This document shows, piece by piece, positions 1-8,198 of a DNA stretch of 64,000 nt; the first letter of the stretch is position 1; each line of letters starts with the position of its first letter. Source of the DNA: Mycolicibacterium senegalense (lineage in GTDB: Bacteria > Actinomycetota > Actinomycetes > Mycobacteriales > Mycobacteriaceae). Both the position numbers and the translations under genes were made by a program. The notes beneath the pieces were generated by a model, which saw only the letters and a list, made by a program, of their open reading frames with translations, was not told the DNA's origin and did no database searches. The DNA is taken from NCBI RefSeq assembly GCF_019645875.1, contig NZ_CP081000.1, positions 4,278,001-4,342,000 of the forward strand, read 5' to 3'.

Positions 1-1
1 G

Positions 2-829
2 CTCTACAGCGAGCCCGGCGCCGGATCCGATCTCGCCGCGGTGCGCACCACCGCGGTCCGAGACGGCGACGAGTGGGTGGTCAACGGCCAGAAGGTGTGG
101 ACATCGGGCGCTACCACCGCCGAGTACGCGCTGCTGATCGCCCGCACCGACTGGGACGTGCCCAAGCACAAAGGCTTGAGCTTCTTCATGATCCCGATGC
201 GCCAGCCCGGCATCGAGGTCCGTCCACTGGTCCAAATCACCGGCGAATCACACTTCAACGAGGTCTTCATCACCGACGCGAGGGTGTCTGACGCCTACCT
301 CCTGGGCGGCGAGGGCAACGGCTGGAAGGTGCTGCAGACCGCCCTGGCATACGAGCGCTCGATCATGGGTGACGCCGGTCGCGGCTCACGCAACCGGACC
401 CGGGCCGACGATCTCATCGGCCTGGCCCGCGATCACGGCCGCCTGGAGGATCCGGCGGTGCGCAAGGACCTGGCGAATGTGCTGGCCTTGCGCGAACTGA
501 ACTCTCTGAACAATGCCCGGGCCAAAGCCGCTGCGGCGCAAGGCACATCCAGCTCCGTCATGTCGCTGGGCAAGCTGGCCATGTCGAGCATCCTGCACGC
601 CGAAGCCCGGCTGAAGACCGAGATCATCGGTGCCGAAGCTCTTTTCGCCGGACCCGAGAATCCAGAGGCCGACGACGTCAACTTCCTCACCCTCAATGCG
701 TTCTTCACCTCGATCGGCGGCGGCACCGACCAGATCCAGCGCAACATCATCGGCGAACGTGTCCTGGGCCTGGCCAAGGAGCCGGAAGTCGATCGTGACA
801 TCCCGTTCCGGCAGGCCCGCCGGAGCTGA
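2..829 (+). CDS. Acyl-CoA dehydrogenase, C-terminal part (5' end outside window)
   Basis: The reading frame is already open at the window edge, so this is the C-terminal ~275 residues of an FAD-dependent acyl-CoA dehydrogenase, which introduces an alpha-beta double bond into an acyl-CoA. The first visible residues (SEPGAGSDLA) are the family's FAD/substrate loop, followed by the WVVNGQKVWTSG strand. The end carries GGGTDQIQRNIIGERVLGL, the FAD-binding signature of the FadE branch that has no Glu at the YEGT position, so the catalytic base would lie elsewhere. It sits 3 bp before a CoA-transferase gene, so the two are probably co-transcribed in one acyl-CoA catabolic operon. The substrate is unknown. 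Confidence 0.93.
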   Translation, partial: LYSEPGAGSDLAAVRTTAVRDGDEWVVNGQKVWTSGATTAEYALLIARTDWDVPKHKGLSFFMIPMRQPGIEVRPLVQITGESHFNEVFITDARVSDAYLLGGEGNGWKVLQTALAYERSIMGDAGRGSRNRTRADDLIGLARDHGRLEDPAVRKDLANVLALRELNSLNNARAKAAAAQGTSSSVMSLGKLAMSSILHAEARLKTEIIGAEALFAGPENPEADDVNFLTLNAFFTSIGGGTDQIQRNIIGERVLGLAKEPEVDRDIPFRQARRS

Positions 830-832
830 AAG

Positions 833-3244
833 ATGGCCAACCCGAACGACTATGACCCGCCGCTGACCGGCGTTCGCGTTCTCGACCTGTCCCGTGGCCC
901 GATGACTGCGGTCGGCCGGCTGCTGGCCGACCTCGGCGCGACGGTGACCCAGGTGCTCCTGTCCGGCGTAACGGAGGACCCGGCCCCCTTCGTCGACGGC
1001 GCCGCAATCGATCCTGACTCGGTGGGGTTCGCGATCAACCGCCACGGCCTGAACACCGTGGTCATCGACCCCGCGCTCCCCGGCGAACGACGTCGCTGGG
1101 TGCGCCTGCTGGCCGACACCGACATTCTGATCGAGGACACGCGCCCTGGGTCGGATGCCGAAACAGCCCTGTCCGTGCGTGACATTCACGTCGAACACCC
1201 CGGCCTGGTCATCCTGTCCATCAGCGATTTCGGCCGCGACACCGGCTACCGCGGCTGGCAGGCCACCGCCCCGGTGCTGCACGCGCTCACCAGCGAGCTG
1301 TCGCGCTCCGGCATCCCGGGACGCGAGCCCGTGGTACCGCCGGCGGCACAGTTGCCCTATCACGTGGCGTCAGCGCAGGCGGCGGTGATGACCGTCAGCG
1401 TGTATCTGGACCGATTGCGCACCGGCGAAGGCGATCTCATCGATTTCTCGATCCTCGACGGCGCGATGCAGACCCTCGATCCTCCGTACGGGACTGCGGG
1501 CACCGCCTCGGCCGGGGTGGCCTTGAGCGCGCAGCAACGCGATTGGAATGCCGAACGTCTGCGCTACCCGATCATCGCCTGTAAGGACGGGCATGTGCGG
1601 ATCTGCCTGCTGGCAAAACGCCAGTGGCACGGCATGTTCGAGTGGATGGGCCGGCCCGCCGAGTTCGCCGATCCGTCGTTCGACCGGCTCCGGGTGCGAC
1701 TCAGCTCACCGGAATTGATGGCCGCGATCGGGCGGTTCTGCGCCGGGCAGACCCGGGCCGAACTGGAAGTGGCGGGCCAGCGCCACGGGGTGCCGACGGC
1801 GGCGGTGTTGACCTTGGCCGAGACCCTCGGCACCGAGCAGGTGCACAGTCGCGGCTCGTTCCACGAAATCGAGCTGGCCCCAGGCCTGTCGGCACCGGCC
1901 CCGGCGGGAGTCGTCGAGATCGACGGCCACCGGGCGCACGCCGCGAACCGGGCCCGACCGCTGACGGACGGCCGCCCTCACACCGGCGTGGCCCCACTGC
2001 TCGGCGGCCGTGCCCGCCGCAATGAGGGCCTGCCGCTGGAGGGGATCCGGGTGCTGGATCTCGGCGTGATCGTCGTCGGGTCCGACACCGGACGACTCTT
2101 CGGGGATCTCGGCGCCGACGTCATCAAGATCGAGAACTCGGCGTTCCCCGACGGTTTGCGCGGCAACCTCACCGCCATGTCGCAGACCTACGGCGCGGGC
2201 CACCGCAACAAGCGCTCGATCGGCGTCGACCTGCGGACACCGCGGGGGCTTGAGTTGGCGCACCAGCTGGTCGCGCAGTCCGACGTGGTGCTCACGAACT
2301 TCAAACCGGGTGTGGCCGAGACACTGGGAATGGATTACCGAAGTCTGCGGGAACTGAACCCGCAGATCGTGGTGGTGGACAGCTCGGCGTTCGGGCCTAC
2401 CGGACCCTGGGCCGAGCGAATGGGCTACGGCCCGCTGGTGCGTGCGGCCGCGGGGTTCACCGACCTGTGGGTGTATCCCGGCGAACCGGAATCGTTCTGC
2501 GACACCGTCACCGTCTACCCGGACCACGTCGCGGCCCGCATCGGCGCGCTCGGCGCGCTGAGCCTGCTGCTGCGCCGCGAACGGACCGGCACCGGCGGGT
2601 CGGTCAGCATCGCCCAGTCCGAGGTGATGTTGAGCCATCTGGCCGCGGAGATCGCCGCCGATGCCCTGACCCGTCGCGGGTATGCCGCGGCCGAACCGGT
2701 CCACGACGCCCCGTGGGGTTCGTTTCCCGCCGCCGGCGACGACCGCTGGCTCGCGGTGACCGTGCGCGACGATGCCGATTGGCGCGCACTGTGCCAGGCG
2801 ATCGACCGCCCGGAACTGGCCGATGACGTCCGGCTGGCGACCCGCGCCGGGCGCGACGCCCACCGCGATCGCATCGACGAGGCCGTGCGGGCCTGGACGT
2901 CGGCGCGCCCGGTTACCGAGGCGATGCAACGGTTGCAGACGGCCGGGGTACCCGCCGGCGCGGTACTGCGTGCCGCCGAGGTCGCCGACTGGGACTACTA
3001 CGTGCAGCGCCGCGCGTTCCGCGAGGAACTGCACCCGCACGCCACCGAGCCGTTCACGATGGAAAACGTGCAGGTCCATTCGACTCGCATCGCTGATCCG
3101 CCCCTGCGGCAGGCGCCGCTGCTCGGCGAGCAGACCCGGGAGATCGCCGCGGAGCTGTTGGGGCTGGGCGCCGCGGAGATCGACGAGCTGATCGCCGCCG
3201 GAGTGCTCGAGGTGCCGCAGGTCACGCAACTTGCGGGGCGCTGA
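833..3244 (+). CDS. Fused two-domain class III (CaiB/BaiF) CoA-transferase
   Basis: The 803-residue protein contains two CaiB/BaiF family III CoA-transferase units in tandem. Unit 1 spans roughly residues 8-370 and begins TGVRVLDLSRGPM. Unit 2 spans about 398-790 and begins LEGIRVLDLGVIVVGSDTG. Family members are usually ~400 residues and act as dimers, so the fusion supplies both halves in one chain. At the catalytic acid position unit 1 has Asp (SILDGAM, near residue 209) while unit 2 has Glu (AQSEVM, near 597), so the halves may not be equivalent. It follows the acyl-CoA dehydrogenase by 3 bp and precedes a LysR regulator. A role in moving CoA between organic acids is known for the family; the substrates are not inferable here. 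Confidence 0.9.
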   Translation: MANPNDYDPPLTGVRVLDLSRGPMTAVGRLLADLGATVTQVLLSGVTEDPAPFVDGAAIDPDSVGFAINRHGLNTVVIDPALPGERRRWVRLLADTDILIEDTRPGSDAETALSVRDIHVEHPGLVILSISDFGRDTGYRGWQATAPVLHALTSELSRSGIPGREPVVPPAAQLPYHVASAQAAVMTVSVYLDRLRTGEGDLIDFSILDGAMQTLDPPYGTAGTASAGVALSAQQRDWNAERLRYPIIACKDGHVRICLLAKRQWHGMFEWMGRPAEFADPSFDRLRVRLSSPELMAAIGRFCAGQTRAELEVAGQRHGVPTAAVLTLAETLGTEQVHSRGSFHEIELAPGLSAPAPAGVVEIDGHRAHAANRARPLTDGRPHTGVAPLLGGRARRNEGLPLEGIRVLDLGVIVVGSDTGRLFGDLGADVIKIENSAFPDGLRGNLTAMSQTYGAGHRNKRSIGVDLRTPRGLELAHQLVAQSDVVLTNFKPGVAETLGMDYRSLRELNPQIVVVDSSAFGPTGPWAERMGYGPLVRAAAGFTDLWVYPGEPESFCDTVTVYPDHVAARIGALGALSLLLRRERTGTGGSVSIAQSEVMLSHLAAEIAADALTRRGYAAAEPVHDAPWGSFPAAGDDRWLAVTVRDDADWRALCQAIDRPELADDVRLATRAGRDAHRDRIDEAVRAWTSARPVTEAMQRLQTAGVPAGAVLRAAEVADWDYYVQRRAFREELHPHATEPFTMENVQVHSTRIADPPLRQAPLLGEQTREIAAELLGLGAAEIDELIAAGVLEVPQVTQLAGR

Positions 3245-3303
3245 CCGCCGGTCTCGTACCATTCGTGGGTCACCTGACCCTCGAATCGCCTGGAAACGAC
3301 CGC

Positions 3304-4224
3304 ATGGACTTCACCAGACTCCGGTACTTCGTCGCGGTCGCCGAGGAACTGCACTTCAAGCGGGCCGCCGACCGGCTGAGGATCACGCCGCCGCCGCTGA
3401 GCAAGCAGATCAAGCTGCTGGAGAAGGAACTCGGCGGGCAGCTGTTCGAGCGCAACTATCACGAGGTCCGGCTGACGCCGCTGGGCGCCAAGATGCTCGG
3501 GCCGGCGCGGGAGATCCTGCGCCAGGTCGATGACCTGTTGGCCACCGCGGTCCGGTTCACCGAGGGGGCCGCGACGGTGCGGGTCGGAGCAACCGCTTAT
3601 GCGCCGTCGGATTTCGTGGCGCAAGTCCAGACCGCGGTAGCCGACCTGACCGTGCCGACCGAATTCAGCGTTCCCGGGTCGGCCGCCGAGGTGACGGCCA
3701 AGCTGGTGTCCGGTCACCTCGACCTCGGACTGATCCATCTGCCCACCTCCGACAAGCGGCTGCAGTACCGAGTGGTGGCCACCTTTCAGGGTGCGGTCGC
3801 GGTGCGGTTCGACGACCCGCTGGCCGCGCAGGAACTGGTGGCTATCGAAGAGCTCCGCGATCGGGACGTGGTCATCGACTTCGCCCGGCCCAATCCCGTC
3901 ATGCTGGCCGGCCTCACCCGTGCGCTCAACGCGCGTGGGGTGACCCGCATCGTGCGCACCACCAATCAATTCGGCGGCGAACTGGAGATGGCCGCCCAGG
4001 TGTTCAACCGCCGTCTCGTCGCGGTGGTGCCGTATGCGCCCGAATCACTGATCGGCAAGATCTTCTCCCCGCCGGAGTTCACGTTGGTGCCCATCGACGA
4101 GAGCACCTGGGCGCCGGCGCGGATCGCGTTGGCCTGGGTGCCCGACCGTCAGAAGAACCCGGCGGAGATCGAGGCACTGGTGGCCGAGTTGACACAGACA
4201 CTGGCCCGCGGACGCGCGCAGTAG
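3304..4224 (+). CDS. LysR-family transcriptional regulator
   Basis: The 306-residue product has an N-terminal winged helix-turn-helix (residues ~1-60, RYFVAVAEELHFKRAADRL then a PPPLSKQIKLLEKELG recognition helix) and a C-terminal ligand-binding domain. I start it at ATG 3304 because MDFTRLRYF aligns with the normal LysR N-terminus; an upstream in-frame start at 3265 would add a non-conserved 13-residue tail. It lies 59 bp after the CoA-transferase on the same strand, so it probably controls the acyl-CoA dehydrogenase/CoA-transferase operon. The inducer is unknown. Confidence 0.88.
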   Translation: MDFTRLRYFVAVAEELHFKRAADRLRITPPPLSKQIKLLEKELGGQLFERNYHEVRLTPLGAKMLGPAREILRQVDDLLATAVRFTEGAATVRVGATAYAPSDFVAQVQTAVADLTVPTEFSVPGSAAEVTAKLVSGHLDLGLIHLPTSDKRLQYRVVATFQGAVAVRFDDPLAAQELVAIEELRDRDVVIDFARPNPVMLAGLTRALNARGVTRIVRTTNQFGGELEMAAQVFNRRLVAVVPYAPESLIGKIFSPPEFTLVPIDESTWAPARIALAWVPDRQKNPAEIEALVAELTQTLARGRAQ

Positions 4225-4237
4225 GGTGGGCACAGTG

Positions 4238-4789
4238 ATGCCGATGACGGTGGGCGCAACCGTTGCGTCGAGTGTCGCCGCTGTGGCGGCGCTGCTCGGC
4301 ATGTCCGCACCCGCTCCCCAGGTTCGTCTCGTCGACGACACCGTCCCGATGACCCAGGGGGACGGTTCGCTGGCCGACGGGCAGGTCTTGACGCCGTTCG
4401 ACGTGCAGAATCCGGCGATCGGCCGGTTGGATCCGCGCCTGTTGGCCGCCATTCAGAACGCCGCCGATGCCGCGGCGGCCGACGGCGTGACCATGACGAT
4501 CAACTCAGGCTGGCGTTCGGCCGAATTCCAGCAGTCGCTGCTCGATCAGGCGGTGCAGACCTACGGCAGCCTCGCGGCCGCCCGCCGGTACGTGCAGACG
4601 CCGGCCGCATCGCGGCATGTGACCGGTGAGGCGGTCGATGTCGGGGGGCCACAGGCCGATCACTGGCTGATCGCCAACGGAGCGCGCTTCGGCTTGTGCC
4701 AGATCTACGCCAACGAGCTGTGGCATTTCGAACTGGTGGCCGACCCGGCGGGCAACTGTCCCCCGCTGCAGCCCGACGCCGCGGGCTGA
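4238..4789 (+). CDS. Secreted D-Ala-D-Ala carboxypeptidase, VanY/M15 family
   Basis: This is a predicted exported zinc peptidase of the M15B type that trims D-Ala from peptidoglycan stems. The N-terminus is hydrophobic and Ala-rich (residues ~5-25), consistent with a signal peptide. Catalytic motifs are visible: SRHVTGEAVDVG (SxHxxGxAxD, zinc ligands His and Asp) and NELWHFEL (ExxWH, Glu base and third ligand). The single-domain length (183 aa) fits the family. ATG 4238 is preferred over GTG 4226 and GTG 4235 because the GGGTGG stretch at 4224-4229 sits at ribosome-binding distance. It follows lysR by 13 bp and may be co-transcribed. Confidence 0.85.
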   Translation: MPMTVGATVASSVAAVAALLGMSAPAPQVRLVDDTVPMTQGDGSLADGQVLTPFDVQNPAIGRLDPRLLAAIQNAADAAAADGVTMTINSGWRSAEFQQSLLDQAVQTYGSLAAARRYVQTPAASRHVTGEAVDVGGPQADHWLIANGARFGLCQIYANELWHFELVADPAGNCPPLQPDAAG

Positions 4790-4801
4790 GCCGCTCGGCA
4801 G

Positions 4802-4951
4802 TTATTCGGTGACCGGCACCATATCGGCGCCGCACGTGCACTTGTAGTTGGTTTCCGGGCCTTTGCAATGGCATTCGGACTCGACTCGGACCCGGCACCC
4901 ACAGCCCTCGTGAGCACAGGTCAGGACGGTTCCTGCCGGGACAACACTCAT
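4802..4951 (-). CDS. mymT: Copper metallothionein, MymT type
   Basis: This is a 49-residue cysteine-rich protein read from the minus strand. Seven cysteines fall at 12, 17, 19, 27, 29, 38 and 40, in the order CAHEGCGC, CHC and CTCG. The arrangement matches mycobacterial MymT, a small protein that binds several Cu(I) ions in a thiolate core and protects against copper. His14 and His28 fall inside the metal-binding segments. The start ATG is at 4951, with a strong GGAGGAGA ribosome-binding site immediately upstream (4952-4959). The gene is convergent with the VanY-like gene (12 bp between the stops). I saw no clear RicR-type operator in the 120 bp before it. Confidence 0.88.
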   Translation of the reverse strand: MSVVPAGTVLTCAHEGCGCRVRVESECHCKGPETNYKCTCGADMVPVTE

Positions 4952-5073
4952 GTCTCCTCCACTGTGTCGGCGGCCGACGTCATCCTGCGGGCCGGCCCGC
5001 TGTTTCCATCGTCCCCCTGTGATTCCCCCGAACCAGCGGTATCAATACAACTCGGCCCGCCTATCGTGTCCTC

Positions 5074-5922
5074 ATGACTTTGTCCGGAAAGACCATGTTC
5101 ATCTCCGGCGCCAGCCGCGGTATCGGCCTGGCGATCGCCAAGAAGGCCGCTGCTGACGGCGCCAACATCGCACTGGTCGCCAAGACCGCCGAACCGCATC
5201 CCAAGCTCGAGGGCACGATCTACACCGCGGCCAAAGAGATCGAGGAGGCCGGCGGGCAGGCCCTGCCGATCGTCGGCGACGTGCGTGACGGCAATTCGGT
5301 GGCCTCTGCGGTGGCCAAGGCCGTCGAGCAGTTCGGCGGTATCGACCTGTGCGTCAACAACGCCTCGGCGATCAACCTCGGCTCGATCGAGGAAGTTCCG
5401 CTCAAGCGCTTCGACCTGATGAACGGCATTCAGATCCGCGGCACCTACGCGGTGTCACAGGCCTGTATCCCCCACATGAAAGGCCGGGAAAACCCGCACA
5501 TCCTCACCCTTTCGCCGCCGATCCGGCTGGAGTCCGAGTGGCTCAAGCCGACCGCATACATGATGGCCAAGTTCGGAATGACGTTGTGCGCCCTGGGCAT
5601 CGCCGAAGAGATGCGGGAGGCCGGCATCGCCTCGAACACGCTCTGGCCGCGCACGCTGGTGGCCACCGCCGCGGTGCAGAACCTGCTGGGCGGGGACGAG
5701 GCGATGGGCCGCGCCCGCAAGCCCGACGTGTATGCCGACGCCGCCTACACCATCTTCAACAAGCCCGCCCGGGAGTTCACCGGCCAGAGCCTGCTGTGTG
5801 AGGACGTGTTGCTCGCGAACGGCGTCACCGATCTGTCGGTGTACGACTGCGTGCCCGGTTCAGACCTCGGGGTGGACCTGTGGGTGGATACCCCGAACCC
5901 GCCCGGATACGTCCAGGGTTGA
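5074..5922 (+). CDS. Short-chain dehydrogenase/reductase, HSDL2-like
   Basis: A 282-residue NAD(P)-dependent SDR oxidoreductase. The Rossmann glycine motif SGASRGIG is near residue 11, NNAS near 92, and the active-site YxxxK as AYMMAKFG near 164. In the classical catalytic Ser region it reads LTLSPPI. This pattern and the long insertion after the first strand (AKTAEPHPKLEGTIYTAAKEIEEAGG) are typical of the HSDL2 / SDR family oxidoreductases linked to peroxisomal or bacterial lipid metabolism. The substrate is unknown. It begins 122 bp from the divergent metallothionein and is followed after 3 bp by a methyltransferase, so the two form an operon. Confidence 0.88.
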   Translation: MTLSGKTMFISGASRGIGLAIAKKAAADGANIALVAKTAEPHPKLEGTIYTAAKEIEEAGGQALPIVGDVRDGNSVASAVAKAVEQFGGIDLCVNNASAINLGSIEEVPLKRFDLMNGIQIRGTYAVSQACIPHMKGRENPHILTLSPPIRLESEWLKPTAYMMAKFGMTLCALGIAEEMREAGIASNTLWPRTLVATAAVQNLLGGDEAMGRARKPDVYADAAYTIFNKPAREFTGQSLLCEDVLLANGVTDLSVYDCVPGSDLGVDLWVDTPNPPGYVQG

Positions 5923-5925
5923 TCC

Positions 5926-6702
5926 TTGGCCACCAACTGGGCTGTCGGCCGCTATCAAGCCGTCGCCGATCACATCGCCGTCATCGCCGGTGAGGTCGTC
6001 ACCGCGGTCGACACGCTCCAACCCGTCCGTGGGACCGCGCTGGTCGATCTGGCGTGTGGCACCGGAAGCGCTGCGCTGGCTGCCGCCGCGGCCGGCGCCG
6101 AGGTCACCGGCGTGGATCTCACCGCCGAGTTGATCGCCATCGCCGCCGAACGGCCCGGTGCCGACGCGGTGCGGTGGGTTGTCGCCGACGCCGCGAAGAC
6201 CGGTCTGCCCGGCGCCGGATTCGACACGGTGGTGTCCAACATGGGCATCATCTTCGTCGAGCCCGTCAGCCTGGTGGCCGAGGTGGCCCGGCTGCTGAAA
6301 CCCGGTGGGGTCTTCGGCTTCTCTGCGTGGGTGCGCGACGGCGCGGGTAGCCCGTTCTCCACCCCGATCATCGAAACCCTCGGTCCGCCCGCACCCGCCG
6401 CCTATTCCCCGGACCAGTGGGGCAACCTCGACACGGTGAAGTCCCGGCTGGCCACCGACTTCACCGATGTGCGCATCGAAACCGCCCAACACGTATGGGA
6501 ATTCGATTCCGTCGACGTCGCGGTGCACTTCCTCGAACACGAATCACCGATGCACGTGAACCTGCTGGGAGGATTGGAAGCCACCCTGCGCGACCAGCTA
6601 CTGGCGGCGTTTCGGACCGCGCTGCAGGCGAAAGCCGATGACACCGGGCGGGTGTCGTTCACCAGCCCGTATCTGGTGGCTACCGCAAAGCGCAGTCACT
6701 GA
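5926..6702 (+). CDS. Class I SAM-dependent methyltransferase
   Basis: A 258-residue Rossmann-fold methyltransferase. The SAM-binding motif I is VDLACGTGSAALAAAAAG with the acidic ribose-binding loop GVDLTAEL about 20 residues on. Motifs like PGAGFDTVVSNMGIIF and LLKPGGVFGFSAW follow, as in UbiE/Methyltransf_11 proteins. The start is TTG 5926, 3 bp after the SDR stop; no better ATG lies nearby. The 3' end overlaps the convergent gene's stop by 7 bp. The methyl acceptor cannot be inferred. Confidence 0.83.
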   Translation: MATNWAVGRYQAVADHIAVIAGEVVTAVDTLQPVRGTALVDLACGTGSAALAAAAAGAEVTGVDLTAELIAIAAERPGADAVRWVVADAAKTGLPGAGFDTVVSNMGIIFVEPVSLVAEVARLLKPGGVFGFSAWVRDGAGSPFSTPIIETLGPPAPAAYSPDQWGNLDTVKSRLATDFTDVRIETAQHVWEFDSVDVAVHFLEHESPMHVNLLGGLEATLRDQLLAAFRTALQAKADDTGRVSFTSPYLVATAKRSH

Positions 6703-8198
6703 GCCTGGTAGAGGATTCCGCGGCCGATCGCCTCCCGCACCTCCGGCAGTGCCGCCTGGGCCAGGGCGTCGGGATCCACGCCGTGGTGGGCGGCGAGCAA
6801 CTGGATCAGGGTGCCCAGCGGCACTTCGCCACGGCACCCGGCCAGTAGCGCGCGCAGCACCTCGTCGACCCCGATCACCGCGGCGGGACCACCGGGTCGG
6901 CGCACCGCGGCGCCGACCTGCTGCCAGCCGTCGGGCCCGGGCAGGAACTGCTCTTCGAGGAACACCGGCGCGGTCGAGAGCCGGGCCGCCAGCAGCGCGT
7001 CGTCGGAGGTGTCGCGCAGGTAGGCACGCCGGGCGAAGAACGCGTCCACTTCGGTTCCGGTGAGCGCCTCGTCGGCACCGGTGATCTCCTCGAGGATCTG
7101 CTCGGGGGCTTCGCCGTCGCGCGGAACCCGTAGCGAGATCATGCCCATGCCGACGCCGGCGATGCCCTGGTCGACGAACCAGTCGAGCCACTGCCCGCCG
7201 CGCTGTGCCTGCCGCTCGAGGTCTTCGCCGGCGTCGGCCAGCCACAGCGACACATAGCTCACCGGGTCGGCCAGCTCACGCTGCACCACCCAGGCGTGCA
7301 GACCGGTGCCGGCCAGCCAGCCGGAAACCCGCTCCCGCCAATCTGATCCGGCGCGCACGATCCAGTTGGCCATGATGTGCGCGGTGCCGCCCGGCAGCAG
7401 GTGATCACCGATCTGCTCGATCAGGCTCTGGCACAACGTATCCCCGGCCAAACCGGAGTCACGGTAGATGTAGTCGCGGGCACCCGAGCCGACCACGAAG
7501 GGAGGATTGGACACGATCAGGTCGAAACGCTCCCCGGCCACCGGTTCGAAAAGGCTGCCACCCCGCAGATCCCATGACATGCCACCGAGCCGCGCCGTCA
7601 TGGCCGCCAGGACCAGCGCGCGCTCGTTGGTGTCGGTCGCGACGATCTCGTCGCAATGCGCGTTCAGGTGCAGCGCCTGGATACCGCACCCGGTACCGAG
7701 GTCGAGCGCACGACCGACCGGGTTCCGGGTGACCGCCCGGGCCAGCGACACCGATGCTCCGCCGATGCCGAGCACATGATCATGCCGCAACGGGCCGCGC
7801 CGCACCGCTGCGTCCTGATCGGACACCACATAGAAATCCCGTTCGCCGTCGCTGTGCGGGCGAATGTCCAGGGCGGCACGAACCTTGTCGCCGCTGAATT
7901 CCAGTACGCCGTTGGCGGCCAGGGTCTGCAGGCTGACCGAGGGGAACGCCGCCTCGACCAGCTCGGGTGGTTCCTCGGTGCCGAGCAGCAGCAGCCGCAC
8001 CAGCACGCCCAGGCGCTGCCGGTCTGCCGGGGCGGCATGCGTCACCCGCAGCACCGGCCACCACACGCCACGGCTCAGCGCGGCGTTCGCATCGCCCAGG
8101 AGATCGGCCACGCGAGAGGTGGTGAATCCGGCTGACCGCAGGTCGACACCGATCGCGTCCACCACACGGGGGTCGACGCCACGGCCCGTCCCGCTCAA
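6696..8198 (-). CDS. Large class I methyltransferase with NPPF motif (PrmC/RlmG-like core)
   Basis: A 500-residue protein with an N-terminal helical region (residues ~1-150) and a central SAM-dependent methyltransferase domain. That domain shows ALDLGTGCGIQALHL (SAM motif I) and VSNPPFVVG; the NPPF/Y motif marks N-methyltransferases acting on planar amides or bases, such as release-factor Gln or rRNA guanine/adenine. The C-terminal ~200 residues are family-specific. The start TTG 8198 overlaps the yedK stop by 4 bp, so the pair is translationally coupled. A reading-frame extension up to 8366 exists but only overlaps yedK. It may modify rRNA or a translation factor; the target is an inference from the motif only. 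Confidence 0.8.
   Translation of the reverse strand: MSGTGRGVDPRVVDAIGVDLRSAGFTTSRVADLLGDANAALSRGVWWPVLRVTHAAPADRQRLGVLVRLLLLGTEEPPELVEAAFPSVSLQTLAANGVLEFSGDKVRAALDIRPHSDGERDFYVVSDQDAAVRRGPLRHDHVLGIGGASVSLARAVTRNPVGRALDLGTGCGIQALHLNAHCDEIVATDTNERALVLAAMTARLGGMSWDLRGGSLFEPVAGERFDLIVSNPPFVVGSGARDYIYRDSGLAGDTLCQSLIEQIGDHLLPGGTAHIMANWIVRAGSDWRERVSGWLAGTGLHAWVVQRELADPVSYVSLWLADAGEDLERQAQRGGQWLDWFVDQGIAGVGMGMISLRVPRDGEAPEQILEEITGADEALTGTEVDAFFARRAYLRDTSDDALLAARLSTAPVFLEEQFLPGPDGWQQVGAAVRRPGGPAAVIGVDEVLRALLAGCRGEVPLGTLIQLLAAHHGVDPDALAQAALPEVREAIGRGILYQAQ

Noticed and set aside
4952..5073. RicR-type operator for the metallothionein gene
   Set aside because: I looked for TACCC-N5-GGGTA-like symmetry and did not find it by eye; not claimed.
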